DNA of 64,000 nt from Pseudomonas fluorescens (GTDB lineage: Bacteria; Pseudomonadota; Gammaproteobacteria; Pseudomonadales; Pseudomonadaceae), in contig NZ_OZ024668.1 in NCBI RefSeq assembly GCF_902497775.2, positions 1,449,826 to 1,513,825 of the forward strand, read 5' to 3'. The position numbers and the translations under genes were made by a program. The notes under the pieces were generated by a model, which was not told where the DNA came from, ran no database searches, and was given only the letters and a program-made list of their open reading frames with translations. Positions 1-8,531 of this stretch are shown here, piece by piece; position 1 is the first letter of the stretch; every line of letters begins with the position of its first letter.

Positions 1-228
1 CCGCGCGCTGGCCAGCACCTGCTCGCCCTCGGCGGTGAGCTGCAGGCTGCGGCTGCTGCGCACGAACATCGCCAGGCCAAAATGACTTTCCAGCAACTGG
101 ATTTTGCGGCTCACCGCGCTCTGGGTCAGGCACAGGCTGTGCGCGGCCTGGGTGAAGCTGCCGGCGTCGGCGACTTCGACCAGTGCCTGCAAGGCTTGCA
201 GCGAAGGCAGGTGGCGAACTTTATCCAT
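1..228 (-). CDS. LysR-family transcriptional regulator, N-terminal part (cut by window edge)
   Basis: The 76 visible residues form the N-terminal winged helix-turn-helix of a LysR-type regulator: an opening MDKVRHLPSLQALQAL, a FTQAAHSLCLTQSAVS recognition region, and the SRKIQLLESHFGLAMFVRSS stretch typical of the family. The start ATG is at 228-226. The effector-binding domain lies beyond the left edge. It is transcribed away from the FAD oxidase that starts at 361, the usual arrangement for a LysR protein controlling its neighbour, so regulation of the oxidase and polyamine-binding genes is a reasonable inference. The inducer cannot be told. Family assignment is secure; the target is not. 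Confidence 0.9.
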   Translation of the reverse strand, partial: MDKVRHLPSLQALQALVEVADAGSFTQAAHSLCLTQSAVSRKIQLLESHFGLAMFVRSSRSLQLTAEGEQVLASAR

Positions 229-360
229 GCGTTTTTCGAATGCCCCGATGAAATTATAACGTTGGTTGAATCAGCAAAGACCTTTTAGATTCTGGCCATG
301 GCAACCGCCACCAGCATAAAACGTCCATGCGCTGTGTGCATACAGGTCGAGAGGTGTTGC

Positions 361-1662
361 ATGAAAAACCACTGTGGCTGGATTGCCCTGGCGGGCAGTT
401 CACCGGCGCGCGCCCGCCTGAGTGGCGCGCAAAAAGCCGACTGGCTGGTGATCGGCGCCGGCATCACCGGGCTCAGCGCCGCCCATGCCCTGGCTGACAT
501 GCACCCGCAGGCGCGGATTGTCGTGATTGAGCGCCAGAGCGCTGCGCAAGGCGCGTCTGCGCGCAACTCCGGTTTTGTCGTCGCCCATGAACACCCGGCC
601 GATAGCGAGCTGCTGGGGCACGCAGGCTTTGCCGACTACGAAACCGATACCGCCATCGGCCAGGCTGCCAGCAACGAAGTGCGTCAGCGCATCGTGCGCC
701 ACAACATCGACTGCGAGTTTCGCGATGACGGCTACTTTTTTGCGGTCAACGACCCGGACAAGCTCAGCCAGGTTGAAGCCAAGCTGGCGACCCTGCGTGC
801 CGTCGGCGCCGAGGCGCAGTTCCTCCAGGGCCAGGCACTCAAACGCAAGCTTGGCACCCGCCATTACCAGGCGGCGATCTGGTGCGGCAACGGCAATGCC
901 TTGCTGCAACCGGCCAGGTACGTGAAGGGCTTGCTCGATGTGTTGCCAGCCAGTGTCACCCTCTATGAACACACCGATATCACCCGCCTTGAGCGCCTCG
1001 GCCATGGCCGTGTTCGCGCCAATTGCGCTGATGGCAGCATCGAGGCCAGCCAGGTGCTGGTGTGCCTGAATGCCTTTGTTCCACGGGCCGGCATTGACGA
1101 CAGCGGCACCTTCGCCATGGAACTGAGTGCCAGCCTTACCCGGCCGATGACCGACGCCGAGTTTCGCGCCATCGGCAACGTCGAGCCCTGGGGCGTGCTG
1201 TCGACCCGGCCGCTGGGCGCCACGGTGCGGCTGACCCCGGACCGCCGGGTGATGATCCGCAACACTGCTGAATACCGCGCGCGGGACTTGGGCCCGAGTG
1301 AATTGGCGCAACGCCAGCAGCACCATCTGCGCGGCTTGCAGCGGCGCTTTCCGTGGTTCGGCGCCCACGACATCCAGTTCACCTGGACCGGCCACCTCAG
1401 CGCCTCGCGCTCCGGCCAGCCGTTTTTCGCCAGGGTCGAGGAGGGCGTGTTCGCCGTGGCCGGTTGCAATGGCTCCGGCGTTGCCCGCGGCACCCTGTGG
1501 GGGCGCTTGCTGGCGGAATTTGCCAGCGGGCAAACCTCGCCGCTGCTGACCTCGGTCATGGCCCGTGCGCAGCCCGGCTGGCTGCCGCCCAAGCCGCTGC
1601 TCGACATCGGTGCCATGCTGCGTATGCGCGTGGAGGCGCTGCGAGCCCGGACTGAAATCTGA
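361..1662 (+). CDS. FAD-dependent amine oxidase (DadA/PuuB-like)
   Basis: A 433-residue flavoprotein of the DAO (D-amino acid oxidase-like) superfamily. The dinucleotide-binding motif G32-x-G34-x-x-G37 (VIGAGITGLSAAHAL) lies near the N terminus, followed by an acidic VVIER strand end for the ribose of FAD. A C-terminal GCNGSGVARGTLWG segment is a typical second FAD contact. Members of this branch oxidise amines such as gamma-glutamyl-putrescine or D-amino acids; the adjacent polyamine-type binding protein favours a polyamine-derived substrate, but this is inference. The start at 361 is chosen because GAGAGG lies about 8 bases upstream; an in-frame upstream start at 298 would add 21 residues with no ribosome site. 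Gene order with the divergent LysR gene suggests a small catabolic unit unrelated to siderophore synthesis. Confidence 0.85.
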   Translation: MKNHCGWIALAGSSPARARLSGAQKADWLVIGAGITGLSAAHALADMHPQARIVVIERQSAAQGASARNSGFVVAHEHPADSELLGHAGFADYETDTAIGQAASNEVRQRIVRHNIDCEFRDDGYFFAVNDPDKLSQVEAKLATLRAVGAEAQFLQGQALKRKLGTRHYQAAIWCGNGNALLQPARYVKGLLDVLPASVTLYEHTDITRLERLGHGRVRANCADGSIEASQVLVCLNAFVPRAGIDDSGTFAMELSASLTRPMTDAEFRAIGNVEPWGVLSTRPLGATVRLTPDRRVMIRNTAEYRARDLGPSELAQRQQHHLRGLQRRFPWFGAHDIQFTWTGHLSASRSGQPFFARVEEGVFAVAGCNGSGVARGTLWGRLLAEFASGQTSPLLTSVMARAQPGWLPPKPLLDIGAMLRMRVEALRARTEI

Positions 1663-1709
1663 CCCCACCTAGCCCAACAAAAACAAAGCTCCTCTAAAGG
1701 TGATTGATC

Positions 1710-2798
1710 ATGTCATTCAAAGCACTGCCCCTGGTTGCCTTGCTCGCCACGTGTGCCACTGCCGCCCAGGCGGTGGAGGAAGTGAACATCTCCAACTGGA
1801 ACGGCTATATCGCCGACGACACCTTGCCAAGCTTCACCAAGGCGACCGGCATAATAGCCACCTACGACATCCACGACAGCAACGAGGTGCTCGAATCCAA
1901 GTTGATGACCGGCAACACCGGCTATGACGTGGTCAGTCCCTCCAACCACTTTATGTCGCGACTGATCAAGGCCGGGGCGATCCAGCCCCTGGACCGCAGC
2001 CAGTTGCCCAACTGGAAGAACCTCGACCCCGTGCTGATGAAAAAGCTCGAAGTCAACGACCCGGGCAACCAGTACGGCTTCCCGTACATGTGGGGCACCG
2101 CCGGCATCGGCTACAACGTCGAGAAGATCAAGGCGATCTTCGGCAGCACCGATGTGACCCGTTCGTGGAAGCTGTTCTTCGACGAGCAGAGCATCAAGAA
2201 GCTCAGCCAGTGTGGCGTGGCGATCATCGACAACCCGACGCAGGTCCTGCCGATCACCCTCAACTACCTGGGCCTGCCGCACCACAGCCACACGCCTGCG
2301 CACTACAAGCAGGCCGAGCAGGCGTTGCTCAAAATCCGCCCTTATGTGCAGTACTTCCATGCCTCCAAGTACATCAGTGATCTCGCCAACGGCAACATCT
2401 GCGCAGTGATCGGCTTCAACGGCGACGTGGTCCAGGCGGCGGCCAGTGCCAGGGAAGCCAACAACGGCATCGATATCGCCTACTCGATCCCGGAGGAGGG
2501 CTCGACGCTGTGGATGGACATGCTGGTCATCCCCAAAAGCGCGCCGCACGAGAAGAACGCCTACACCTATCTCAACTACCTGCTCAGCCCTGAAGTGATC
2601 GCCAACATCAGCAACAGCATCCACTACGCCAACCCCAACAGCGCTGCGGATGCGTTCCTGGCGCCGGCGGTCAAGGACGATGCGGCGATCTACCCGCCCA
2701 AGCCCGTGATGGAAAAACTCTTCATCGTCGAAGACCTGCCACCGGCCATCGCCCGCCTGAGCACGCGGCTGTGGACCAAGCTTAAGTCCAATACCTGA
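1710..2798 (+). CDS. Polyamine-type ABC transporter substrate-binding protein (PotF/SpuD-like)
   Basis: A 362-residue periplasmic binding protein. It begins with a signal peptide (MSFKALPLVALLATCATAAQA, predicted cut after the final AQA) and continues with VNISNWNGYIADDTLPSF, a hallmark of the PotD/PotF spermidine/putrescine binders, then YDVVSPSNHF and YGFPYMWGTAGIGYN, which also match the family. Length fits the usual 340-370 residues. No permease or ATPase follows, so it must work with components encoded elsewhere or act as an orphan sensor. AAAGG is placed 10 bases before the ATG. It lies 47 bases after the oxidase gene and is probably cotranscribed, suggesting a polyamine uptake and oxidation role. 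The exact ligand is not determined. Confidence 0.87.
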   Translation: MSFKALPLVALLATCATAAQAVEEVNISNWNGYIADDTLPSFTKATGIIATYDIHDSNEVLESKLMTGNTGYDVVSPSNHFMSRLIKAGAIQPLDRSQLPNWKNLDPVLMKKLEVNDPGNQYGFPYMWGTAGIGYNVEKIKAIFGSTDVTRSWKLFFDEQSIKKLSQCGVAIIDNPTQVLPITLNYLGLPHHSHTPAHYKQAEQALLKIRPYVQYFHASKYISDLANGNICAVIGFNGDVVQAAASAREANNGIDIAYSIPEEGSTLWMDMLVIPKSAPHEKNAYTYLNYLLSPEVIANISNSIHYANPNSAADAFLAPAVKDDAAIYPPKPVMEKLFIVEDLPPAIARLSTRLWTKLKSNT

Positions 2799-2875
2799 GG
2801 ACAGGGCGAAGCGGTTGCAGTACCGCTTGCAGTGTGGCTTGCTTGACCTCCATTTACAGGTACAAGGATGTCACC

Positions 2876-3112
2876 GTGGCATTTTCCCCCGCCGAGCGCG
2901 TAGCGCTGCTGGCTGTCAAAGGCGTTGGCCCCACCGTGGTCGATCGCCTCGAGCAACTGGGCTTTCACTCATTGGCGCAATTGAGCCAGGCCGACGCCCT
3001 GGACATTGTCACCCAGGCCGCCGCGCTGGTCGGTTCCAGTTGCTGGAAGAACAGCCCCCAGGCACGGGCCGCGATCCAGGCGGCGATCGCCCGGGCGCGC
3101 AGCGCGGATTAA
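2876..3112 (+). CDS. Small helix-hairpin-helix protein
   Basis: A 78-residue protein read from a GTG start at 2876, preceded by AAGG with good spacing; an upstream in-frame start at 2834 would add 14 residues with no clear ribosome site. The stretch ALLAVKGVGPTVVDRLEQLG is a helix-hairpin-helix signature (GVGPxxxxRL), as in small 'pathogenicity locus' Cdd1-like proteins and other DNA-contacting HhH modules. The second half is Ala-rich and helical. No catalytic residues are visible. Its stop codon overlaps the PvdS-type promoter of the next gene, so it is a neighbour of the siderophore unit rather than a member. Function unknown. Confidence 0.7.
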   Translation: MAFSPAERVALLAVKGVGPTVVDRLEQLGFHSLAQLSQADALDIVTQAAALVGSSCWKNSPQARAAIQAAIARARSAD

Positions 3113-3133
3113 TTTGTTGCGCCTGTCGTTCGT
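3110..3133 (+). promoter_or_regulatory. PvdS-type iron-starvation promoter for mbtH-thioesterase
   Basis: TAATT at 3110-3114, exactly 16 bases, then CGT at 3131-3133. The consensus for PvdS promoters is TAAAT-N16/17-CGT; the single A-to-T change is the same as in the site before NRPS1. The box ends 61 bases before the MbtH start. It overlaps the stop codon of the preceding gene. Found by eye; no transcription data. Confidence 0.6.
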
Positions 3134-3194
3134 TCTCTAGAAAGCCACCGTACGCCACTGGTGTGACGGGCCCAATCAATCGAGGAGACAGGCA

Positions 3195-3419
3195 ATGACA
3201 TCCGTATTCGACCGCGAAGACATCGTGTTCCAGGTAGTGGTCAACCACGAAGAGCAGTATTCCATCTGGCCCGACTACAAGGCGATTCCGGCGGGCTGGC
3301 GCACGGTTGGCAAGAGTGGCCTGAAAAAGGAATGCCTGGCGTACATCGATGAAGTCTGGACCGACATGCGCCCCTTGAGCCTGCGCCAGAAGATGGCCGA
3401 AACCGCTGCGGCGCAGTAA
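3195..3419 (+). CDS. MbtH-like protein
   Basis: A 74-residue MbtH-family protein. It has the conserved [10 protein letters not shown] (N-x-E-x-Q-x-S-x-W-P) and IPAGWRTVG (P-x-G-W) motifs and the [11 protein letters not shown] end that define the family. MbtH proteins bind the N-terminal part of NRPS adenylation domains and are needed for their solubility or activity; this copy is expected to serve some of the A domains of the pyoverdine NRPSs. GAGGAGA sits just before the ATG. It is preceded by a PvdS-type site and followed 9 bases later by the thioesterase gene, matching the PA2412-PA2411 pair next to the fpv operon in P. aeruginosa. Length is normal. Confidence 0.95.
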   Translation: MTSVFDREDIVFQVVVNHEEQYSIWPDYKAIPAGWRTVGKSGLKKECLAYIDEVWTDMRPLSLRQKMAETAAAQ

Positions 3420-3428
3420 GGGGCGCCT

Positions 3429-4148
3429 GTGTCTGCATTGACCCTGCTGTGCCTGCCGTATTCCGGTGCCAGTGCCATGGTCTACAGCCGCTGGCGGCGC
3501 AAGCTGCCGGCCTGGCTGAGCGTGCGCCCGGTGGAACTGCCCGGGCGCGGCGCGCGCCTGGGCGAGCCGCTGCTGACCGACATGCAGGTGTTGGCGCGGC
3601 AACTGGCCAGCGAGCAGCGCCTGGCGGCCAGCCAACCCTATGCCTTGCTCGGCCACAGCCTGGGCGCCTTGCTCGCCTTCGAGCTCGCGCACGAGCTGCA
3701 GGCGCTGGGCTGCCCGCCGCCGGTGGCGTTGTTTGCCTGTGGCACGGCCGCGCCCACCCGGCGTGAAGACTATGACGGCGGCAAGTGGCGTGAACCCAAG
3801 AGCGATGCGGTATTGATCGACGAGCTGCGCACGTTGCAGGGCACGCCGGAAGAAGTGCTGGCTAACCAGGAGCTGATGAGCCTGACCCTGCCGGTGCTGC
3901 GTGCCGATTTTCTGCTGTGCGGGCGCTATGTCTACCGCCAGCGTGCGCCGCTGCGTTGCCCTGTGCATGTACTGGGCGGGGAAGACGACAAGGCCAGCGA
4001 GGCGCAGTTGCTGGCCTGGCGTCATGAGAGTGTCGGCGACTTCTCGCTGGAGATTTTCCCTGGTGGCCACTTCTTCATTCACGAGCATGAAGAGCGCGTC
4101 CTCGGTGTGCTCAGCGCCGCCCTGGAGCCCCATCGCCTGTCGGCGTGA
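3429..4148 (+). CDS. Type II (editing) thioesterase, PA2411/PvdG-like
   Basis: A 239-residue alpha/beta hydrolase of the GrsT/type II thioesterase family. The nucleophile motif GHSLG places Ser at 77; the acid is in GGEDD (Asp186 or 187) and the histidine in PGGHFF (His214). The early LCLPYSGASAMVYSRW and VELPGRG strings are standard for this family. These enzymes clear misprimed or stalled acyl groups from NRPS carrier domains in the cytoplasm. It starts with GTG at 3429, with AAGGGGC upstream, 9 bases after mbtH, so the two form one transcription unit under the PvdS-type site at 3110. It is distinct from the thioesterase domain fused to NRPS4. Whether it corresponds to PA2411 or PvdG cannot be settled without phylogeny. 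Confidence 0.92.
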   Translation: MSALTLLCLPYSGASAMVYSRWRRKLPAWLSVRPVELPGRGARLGEPLLTDMQVLARQLASEQRLAASQPYALLGHSLGALLAFELAHELQALGCPPPVALFACGTAAPTRREDYDGGKWREPKSDAVLIDELRTLQGTPEEVLANQELMSLTLPVLRADFLLCGRYVYRQRAPLRCPVHVLGGEDDKASEAQLLAWRHESVGDFSLEIFPGGHFFIHEHEERVLGVLSAALEPHRLSA

Positions 4149-4211
4149 ACATTGACGCAGCGGCGCTGAATGGGCGAGCCTTGGGGTTTACGTGAAGCAT
4201 AGGTGCGCACG

Positions 4212-4763
4212 ATGTTGATCAAGCCGAACCAGGCCAGCTTGCTGGTCATCGATGTCCAGGAAAAACTCATTGGCGCGGTCAGCGACCCGGCCGGCACCTT
4301 GGCGCGCACCCGTTGGCTGTTGGCCGCGACCGCTACCCTGGGCTTGCCGACGGTGTTTTCCGAGCAGTACCCCAAGGGCCTGGGGCCGACCGTGGCGCAG
4401 CTCAAGGAGGCCTCGCCAGGCGCCGAGGTGGTCGAGAAGCTGCACTTTTCCTGCGTCGCTGGCGAGTGCCTGCCGGCAGCGCTGCTGGCCCGCGAACAGG
4501 TGATTGTCTGCGGCATGGAAACCCATATCTGCGTATTGCAAAGCGTGCTCGGCCTGTTGGCGTTGGGCAAGCAGGTGTTCGTGGTCGAGGATGCCTGCGA
4601 TTGTCGCGGTGTCCACAACCGCGACGCCGGCATTGCCCGCATGCGCGCCGCCGGGGCGCAGATCGTCACTCGCGAAATGGTGGTGTTCGAACTGATGGGC
4701 AGCTCGGCCCATGAGCAATTTCGCCATATCAGCAAGACCTACATGGTTGGCGAGCAGCCGTAA
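4212..4763 (+). CDS. Isochorismatase-like cysteine hydrolase
   Basis: A 183-residue protein of the isochorismatase/nicotinamidase superfamily. The catalytic Asp is in LLVIDVQEKL, the Lys in VEKLHFSC and the nucleophilic Cys in VCGMETHICVL, with the family's non-proline cis peptide just before that Cys. Length and motifs resemble YcaC-type hydrolases of unknown substrate rather than true isochorismatases of siderophore pathways, and there is no aryl carrier domain. The ATG at 4212 has AGGTG 6-7 bases upstream; a GTG at 4203 is an alternative. It lies 63 bases after the thioesterase gene and could be cotranscribed with it, but nothing ties it to pyoverdine chemistry. Confidence 0.85.
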   Translation: MLIKPNQASLLVIDVQEKLIGAVSDPAGTLARTRWLLAATATLGLPTVFSEQYPKGLGPTVAQLKEASPGAEVVEKLHFSCVAGECLPAALLAREQVIVCGMETHICVLQSVLGLLALGKQVFVVEDACDCRGVHNRDAGIARMRAAGAQIVTREMVVFELMGSSAHEQFRHISKTYMVGEQP

Positions 4764-4846
4764 GCGTCGGTACAGGCCGGTGGTGTTGTGCGCGACGCTG
4801 GATTAAAGTGCGCGCCACTTTATTTCATTGCTTACAGGATGTTCAG

Positions 4847-5515
4847 ATGAAACCGCGTGCACTGCTGACTATCGGCTCGACCCTGACCCTGGCCTGCCTG
4901 CCGTTGTTCGCCCAGGCCCAGGCCACCGTTGCCCAGGTCTTCAATGGTGAAATGCTCGGCACCAACCTCAAGTACTTCGAGTCGGTCGCCGGCATCGCCC
5001 GCACCAGCTTCGGTGACAAGCACACCTATAAGGTACAGGGCTGCGAAATTACTGCCGACGCCGCCGGCGGCAGCATCAACGACCTGCGCCTGGAGCTGTC
5101 GCCGACCTGCAAGGCCGACCTCAGCTCGTTCATCGGCAGCTTCGCCCCGCCAGCCAACCAACCGCTGACCTTCGCTGCCCTGCATGCATCCACCGGTGGC
5201 CCGCTGGAGTTCTACGCCGACTGCCTGGAGATGTGCGGCAACGCCGCCGACCCGTCGGTGTATGCCCTGTGGGAAGGTCCTCATGCGGTCGGCTTCACCC
5301 AGGTCCTGGCCGAAGTCATGCTCACCGACGACGCGGCCATCGCCGCCTCGAACAAATGGGCGGACGAGATGAAGAAGCACAAGGGCGAAGACTATGTCAT
5401 GGAAACCAAATACAACTGCGAACGCAGCTTCGACCCGGTTGCCCTGCAGAGCTTCAAGCCGGTGGCCATCACCGCAGTGACCATCGGCACGCAATTGACC
5501 AAACCGGGCTGCTGA
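4847..5515 (+). CDS. Secreted hypothetical protein
   Basis: A 222-residue protein not recognised as a named family. It starts with a clear signal peptide (MKPRALLTIGSTLTLACLPLFAQAQA), so the mature chain is periplasmic. Five cysteines lie in the mature part (in VQGCEI, SPTCKAD, DCLEMC and KYNCERS) plus one at the very end, which suggests disulphide bonds. The start ATG at 4847 has ACAGGA upstream; an earlier in-frame start exists at 4808 but would place a charged stretch before the signal sequence. The gene stands between the isochorismatase-like gene and a lipoprotein gene, all on the plus strand. No catalytic motif is evident. Confidence 0.75.
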   Translation: MKPRALLTIGSTLTLACLPLFAQAQATVAQVFNGEMLGTNLKYFESVAGIARTSFGDKHTYKVQGCEITADAAGGSINDLRLELSPTCKADLSSFIGSFAPPANQPLTFAALHASTGGPLEFYADCLEMCGNAADPSVYALWEGPHAVGFTQVLAEVMLTDDAAIAASNKWADEMKKHKGEDYVMETKYNCERSFDPVALQSFKPVAITAVTIGTQLTKPGC

Positions 5516-5575
5516 TTGCAGTCGTGCCCGCTCGCCGCTACTGTGCAGCTATTGCCAGATGCGGCGGGAGAGCCC

Positions 5576-6655
5576 ATGCAAGTACCCGGTTGGCTGGTTG
5601 TGATCAGCGTGCTGCTGGCGGTTCAGGGCTGCGTCACCCAGCGTGAAGCCCCTGAGCAGGCCCCGGCCAAGGTGCGCGCGCAGATCGTGCGCCTGCTGCC
5701 GGCCAGCGCCAACGACCGTGAAGGCTGGGCGCGGGATATCCAGAGCGCCTTCGCCGCGCAGAAGATCAGCGCCAGCAAGAGCAACCTGTGCGCGGTGCTG
5801 GCGGTCACCGAACAGGAGTCGACCTTCCAGGCCGACCCGAAAGTGCCGGGCCTGGGCCGCATCGCCCGGCAAGAGATCGACCGCCGCGCGGCCAGCCTGC
5901 ATATTCCCCAACTGTTGATCGACGCCACCCTGCAGACCCGCTCGCCGACCGGCAAAACCTATGGTCAGCGCCTGGATGCGGTGCGCAGCGAAAAACAGCT
6001 CAGCGACCTGTTCGATGAGTTGATCGGTGCCTTGCCCATGGGCAAGACCCTGCTCGGCGGTTTGAACCCGGTGCGCACCGGTGGGCCGATGCAGGTCAGC
6101 ATCGATTTTGCCGAACAGCATGCCCAGGGTTATCCCTATCCCTATGGCGGGTCCATTCGCCAGGAAGTCTTCAGTCGGCGTGGCGGTATGTATTTCGGCA
6201 TCGCCCACCTGCTTGGTTACCCCACCCACTATGACCGCCAGCTGTATCGCTTCGGCGACTTCAATGCCGGCTGGTACGCCAGCCGCAACGCGGCGTTCCA
6301 GAGCGCCTTGAGCCGGGCGACGGGGGTGAAGCTGGCGCTGGATGGCGACCTGATCGCGCCGGGGGCGATCATGCCCGGTACCACCGAGCAGGCGGCAAGG
6401 CGCCTGGGGGTGAAGCTGGACTTGCGCAACGTCAGCATCCGCAACCAGCTGGAGCAGGGCGACAGCCTGGAGTTCGAAGACACCCGCCTGTACAAGGGCG
6501 TTTATGCCCTGGCCGACGGTGCGGCGGGCAAGGCCGTGCCACGGGCGCAGCTACCGGGGATCGAACTGAAAAGCCCGAAGATCACCCGCAAACTGACCAC
6601 GGCCTGGTTTGCCAAGCGGGTGGATGAGCGTTATCAGCGCTGTATGAAACGTTGA
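5576..6655 (+). CDS. Lipoprotein of the DUF1615 type
   Basis: A 359-residue predicted lipoprotein. The N terminus MQVPGWLVVISVLLAVQGC ends in a lipobox with the lipidated Cys at 19. The body resembles DUF1615 proteins as I remember them: an AVTEQESTFQADP segment reminiscent of transglycosylase-like folds, and a later GYPYPYGGSIRQEVFSRRGG motif. The AxTEQES part could be a lytic-transglycosylase-like Glu site, but I cannot confirm this. GGGAGAG lies 5-8 bases before the ATG at 5576. It follows the secreted hypothetical protein by 60 bases and is the last plus-strand gene before the convergent fpv operon. Role unknown; envelope location is the firm part. Confidence 0.72.
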   Translation: MQVPGWLVVISVLLAVQGCVTQREAPEQAPAKVRAQIVRLLPASANDREGWARDIQSAFAAQKISASKSNLCAVLAVTEQESTFQADPKVPGLGRIARQEIDRRAASLHIPQLLIDATLQTRSPTGKTYGQRLDAVRSEKQLSDLFDELIGALPMGKTLLGGLNPVRTGGPMQVSIDFAEQHAQGYPYPYGGSIRQEVFSRRGGMYFGIAHLLGYPTHYDRQLYRFGDFNAGWYASRNAAFQSALSRATGVKLALDGDLIAPGAIMPGTTEQAARRLGVKLDLRNVSIRNQLEQGDSLEFEDTRLYKGVYALADGAAGKAVPRAQLPGIELKSPKITRKLTTAWFAKRVDERYQRCMKR

Positions 6656-6713
6656 GCATCGCGGGTCAAGCCCGCTCCTACAGTAGATCTGCGTACACCG
6701 GACCCGCGATGAG
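6656..6713. repeat. REP-like palindromic element between convergent genes
   Basis: CATCGCGGGTC at 6658-6668 pairs perfectly with GACCCGCGATG at 6701-6711. Inside it GCGGG-TCAAG-CCCGC forms a second hairpin, followed by TCCTACA. This GCGGGTCAAGCCCGCTCCTACA core is the common REP sequence of P. putida/fluorescens-group genomes. It fills the gap between the DUF1615 lipoprotein gene and fpvF and probably stops transcription from both sides. Confidence 0.75.
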
Positions 6714-6717
6714 GCCC

Positions 6718-7635
6718 TCAGCTGTTACCCGCCACCAACGCCCCCACCACCTGCTCGACACTGGCCTTCAACCCCGCCAAAGAATCCTGCGCATCGGTCT
6801 CCACCACCAGCAGCTTGGCACCGGAAGCGGCGATCACCTCGGCCACTTCCTTGCTCGGCTGCTTGTGATGCAGCACCAGCGCAACGTCCTGGCCCTTGAG
6901 CTCATCGCCAAGGCGCTTGAGCGCCGCCACATCCCACTGGTCATCGGCCACCTGCGGGTGATCGATCAGGTCCAGGTTCAGGCCGCTGACCAGGTAATCC
7001 AGGCGATCCGAGAGGTTGACCACACTGAGGTTGTCCGCTTCGGCCAGGCGCGCTTCGCTGCTGGCACTGAGCTCCAGCAGCTGGCGCTTGAGGGCGGCCA
7101 GGTTGCTCTGGATCTTCGGTTGGTCTGCCGGGCTCAAACGCCCCAGGTCGTTGGCCAGCACATCAGCCATGCGCCCGAGGTTGCTCGGGTTCAGCCATGG
7201 GTAGCCGGCAAAGGCATTGTTGCCCTGCACGGCGATGCCCGGCAGGGCGCCATCCACCGGGCGCGCGGCGTCGATCTCGACAATGCGGATATTGCTGCGC
7301 CGGGCGACCGGGTACAGCGGGTCGTCGCTCCAGATCGAGCGCAGGCCGATTACCGCGTCGGCGCCGCTCGCGGCCTTTTGCAAGCTGGCGCCACCGCGGC
7401 CACTGAAGTACGACGGCTGGCGCGAGGCCGGGATATTCGCCGGCGCTGCACGCTGCAGCTTGACCGACGTACCGTCGAGCAGGGCGCTGGCCAGGGTGTT
7501 GGTCACCGGCAGCGAGGCCAGGACGGTCACCCCGGCTGCTTGTTGTTTGGTCGCCGGGGCGCTCTGGGCCAGGCTCAGGGTGGGCAGGCCGGCCAGGGCC
7601 AGGGCCAGGCACAGGTGCTGGAGTTTGAAGGTCAT
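6718..7635 (-). CDS. fpvF: FpvF-like periplasmic binding protein of ferri-pyoverdine uptake
   Basis: A 305-residue protein with a signal peptide (MTFKLQHLCLALALAGLPTLSLA) and the overall form of metal-type (ZnuA-like, cluster A-I) binding proteins. It is the last gene of the eight-gene operon and overlaps fpvE by 4 bases. In P. aeruginosa FpvF (PA2410) and FpvC bind ferri-pyoverdine in the periplasm and deliver released iron to FpvDE; that role is transferred here from identical gene order. The sequence is less typical of metal binders than FpvC and lacks an obvious His-rich loop. Two binding proteins with one ABC transporter is characteristic of this operon. Confidence 0.85.
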   Translation of the reverse strand: MTFKLQHLCLALALAGLPTLSLAQSAPATKQQAAGVTVLASLPVTNTLASALLDGTSVKLQRAAPANIPASRQPSYFSGRGGASLQKAASGADAVIGLRSIWSDDPLYPVARRSNIRIVEIDAARPVDGALPGIAVQGNNAFAGYPWLNPSNLGRMADVLANDLGRLSPADQPKIQSNLAALKRQLLELSASSEARLAEADNLSVVNLSDRLDYLVSGLNLDLIDHPQVADDQWDVAALKRLGDELKGQDVALVLHHKQPSKEVAEVIAASGAKLLVVETDAQDSLAGLKASVEQVVGALVAGNS

Positions 7636-8531
7636 GCCGGGTTTCCTTGCAGGCGTGGAACAAGGCCGCGGGCGAGGGCGGCGAGGGCGAAGCAGCAGCC
7701 GGCGACAAGGATGATCGCCGCACCCGAAGGCACCGGCAGGTCGAAGACGATCGGCAGCAGAATACCCACCAGGGTGCTTAGCGTGGCGATCAGCACCGAG
7801 GCCCAGAAAAAGCCCTTGAGCGACTGGCTGATCAAGCGCGCCGCGGCTGCCGGAATCACCAGCAGGGCACCCACCAGGATCGCGCCGATGACTTTTACCG
7901 CCGCCACGGTGACCAGGGTCACCAGCACCACGAACAGGTAGTCCAGGCTCTTCACTGCAACACCGCGTACCGCTGCCAGTTGCGGGTTGAAGCTGGCCAG
8001 CATGATGCGGTTGTACAGCGGCAGGGCCAGGGCCAGCACCAGGCTGGCGACGATGCCGAGCACCAGCAGGTCCTGGCCGCTGACGGTCAGCACCGAGCCG
8101 AACAGCACGTTTTCGAGGATGTGCACGTTGATCTTGCCGGCCAGCATCAGCAGCAGGCTGGCGCCCAGGGCCAGGGACACCGAGAGGAACACGCCGATCA
8201 GGGTGTCGGGCGACAGGCCGGTGCGGTTGCGCAGAAAGTTCAGCAGGATGCCGAACAGCAGGCAGTAGCCGAACAGGCTGCCATAGGGGCCGGTGTAGGG
8301 TTCGCCGAGCAAAATGCCGATGGCTACACCGGTCAGCGCCGCATGGCCGACGGCTTCGGAGAAGAAGGCAAAGCGCTTGACCACCACCAGGGTCCCGAGG
8401 CCGCCGAGCACCGGGCCGATCATCAGGCCGGCGAGCAGGGCGTTGACCACAAAGCCGTAGGCCAGGGCTTCGGGCAGGTAGCCGGCGGTGGCCCAGCCCT
8501 GGATCAGCAGGCGAAATTCTTCGTAGTTCAT
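7632..8531 (-). CDS. fpvE: ABC-3 type metal permease FpvE
   Basis: A 299-residue integral membrane protein of the ABC-3 (ZnuB/TroC-like) family with about eight hydrophobic segments. Family features include VVKRFAFFSEAVGHAALTG in the first third (the coupling-loop region), a central VRGVAVKSLDYLF and a C-terminal LVIPAAAARL stretch. It forms the membrane channel with the ATPase FpvD, moving iron freed from pyoverdine into the cytoplasm. The start overlaps the fpvD stop by one base (TGATG), and its end overlaps fpvF by 4 bases, showing translational coupling. Corresponds to PA2409. Confidence 0.9.
   Translation of the reverse strand: MNYEEFRLLIQGWATAGYLPEALAYGFVVNALLAGLMIGPVLGGLGTLVVVKRFAFFSEAVGHAALTGVAIGILLGEPYTGPYGSLFGYCLLFGILLNFLRNRTGLSPDTLIGVFLSVSLALGASLLLMLAGKINVHILENVLFGSVLTVSGQDLLVLGIVASLVLALALPLYNRIMLASFNPQLAAVRGVAVKSLDYLFVVLVTLVTVAAVKVIGAILVGALLVIPAAAARLISQSLKGFFWASVLIATLSTLVGILLPIVFDLPVPSGAAIILVAGCCFALAALARGLVPRLQGNPA

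Noticed and set aside
4212-4763. True isochorismatase of a catechol siderophore
   Set aside because: It is a stand-alone YcaC-like hydrolase without an aryl carrier domain, and no isochorismate synthase or DHB genes are nearby.
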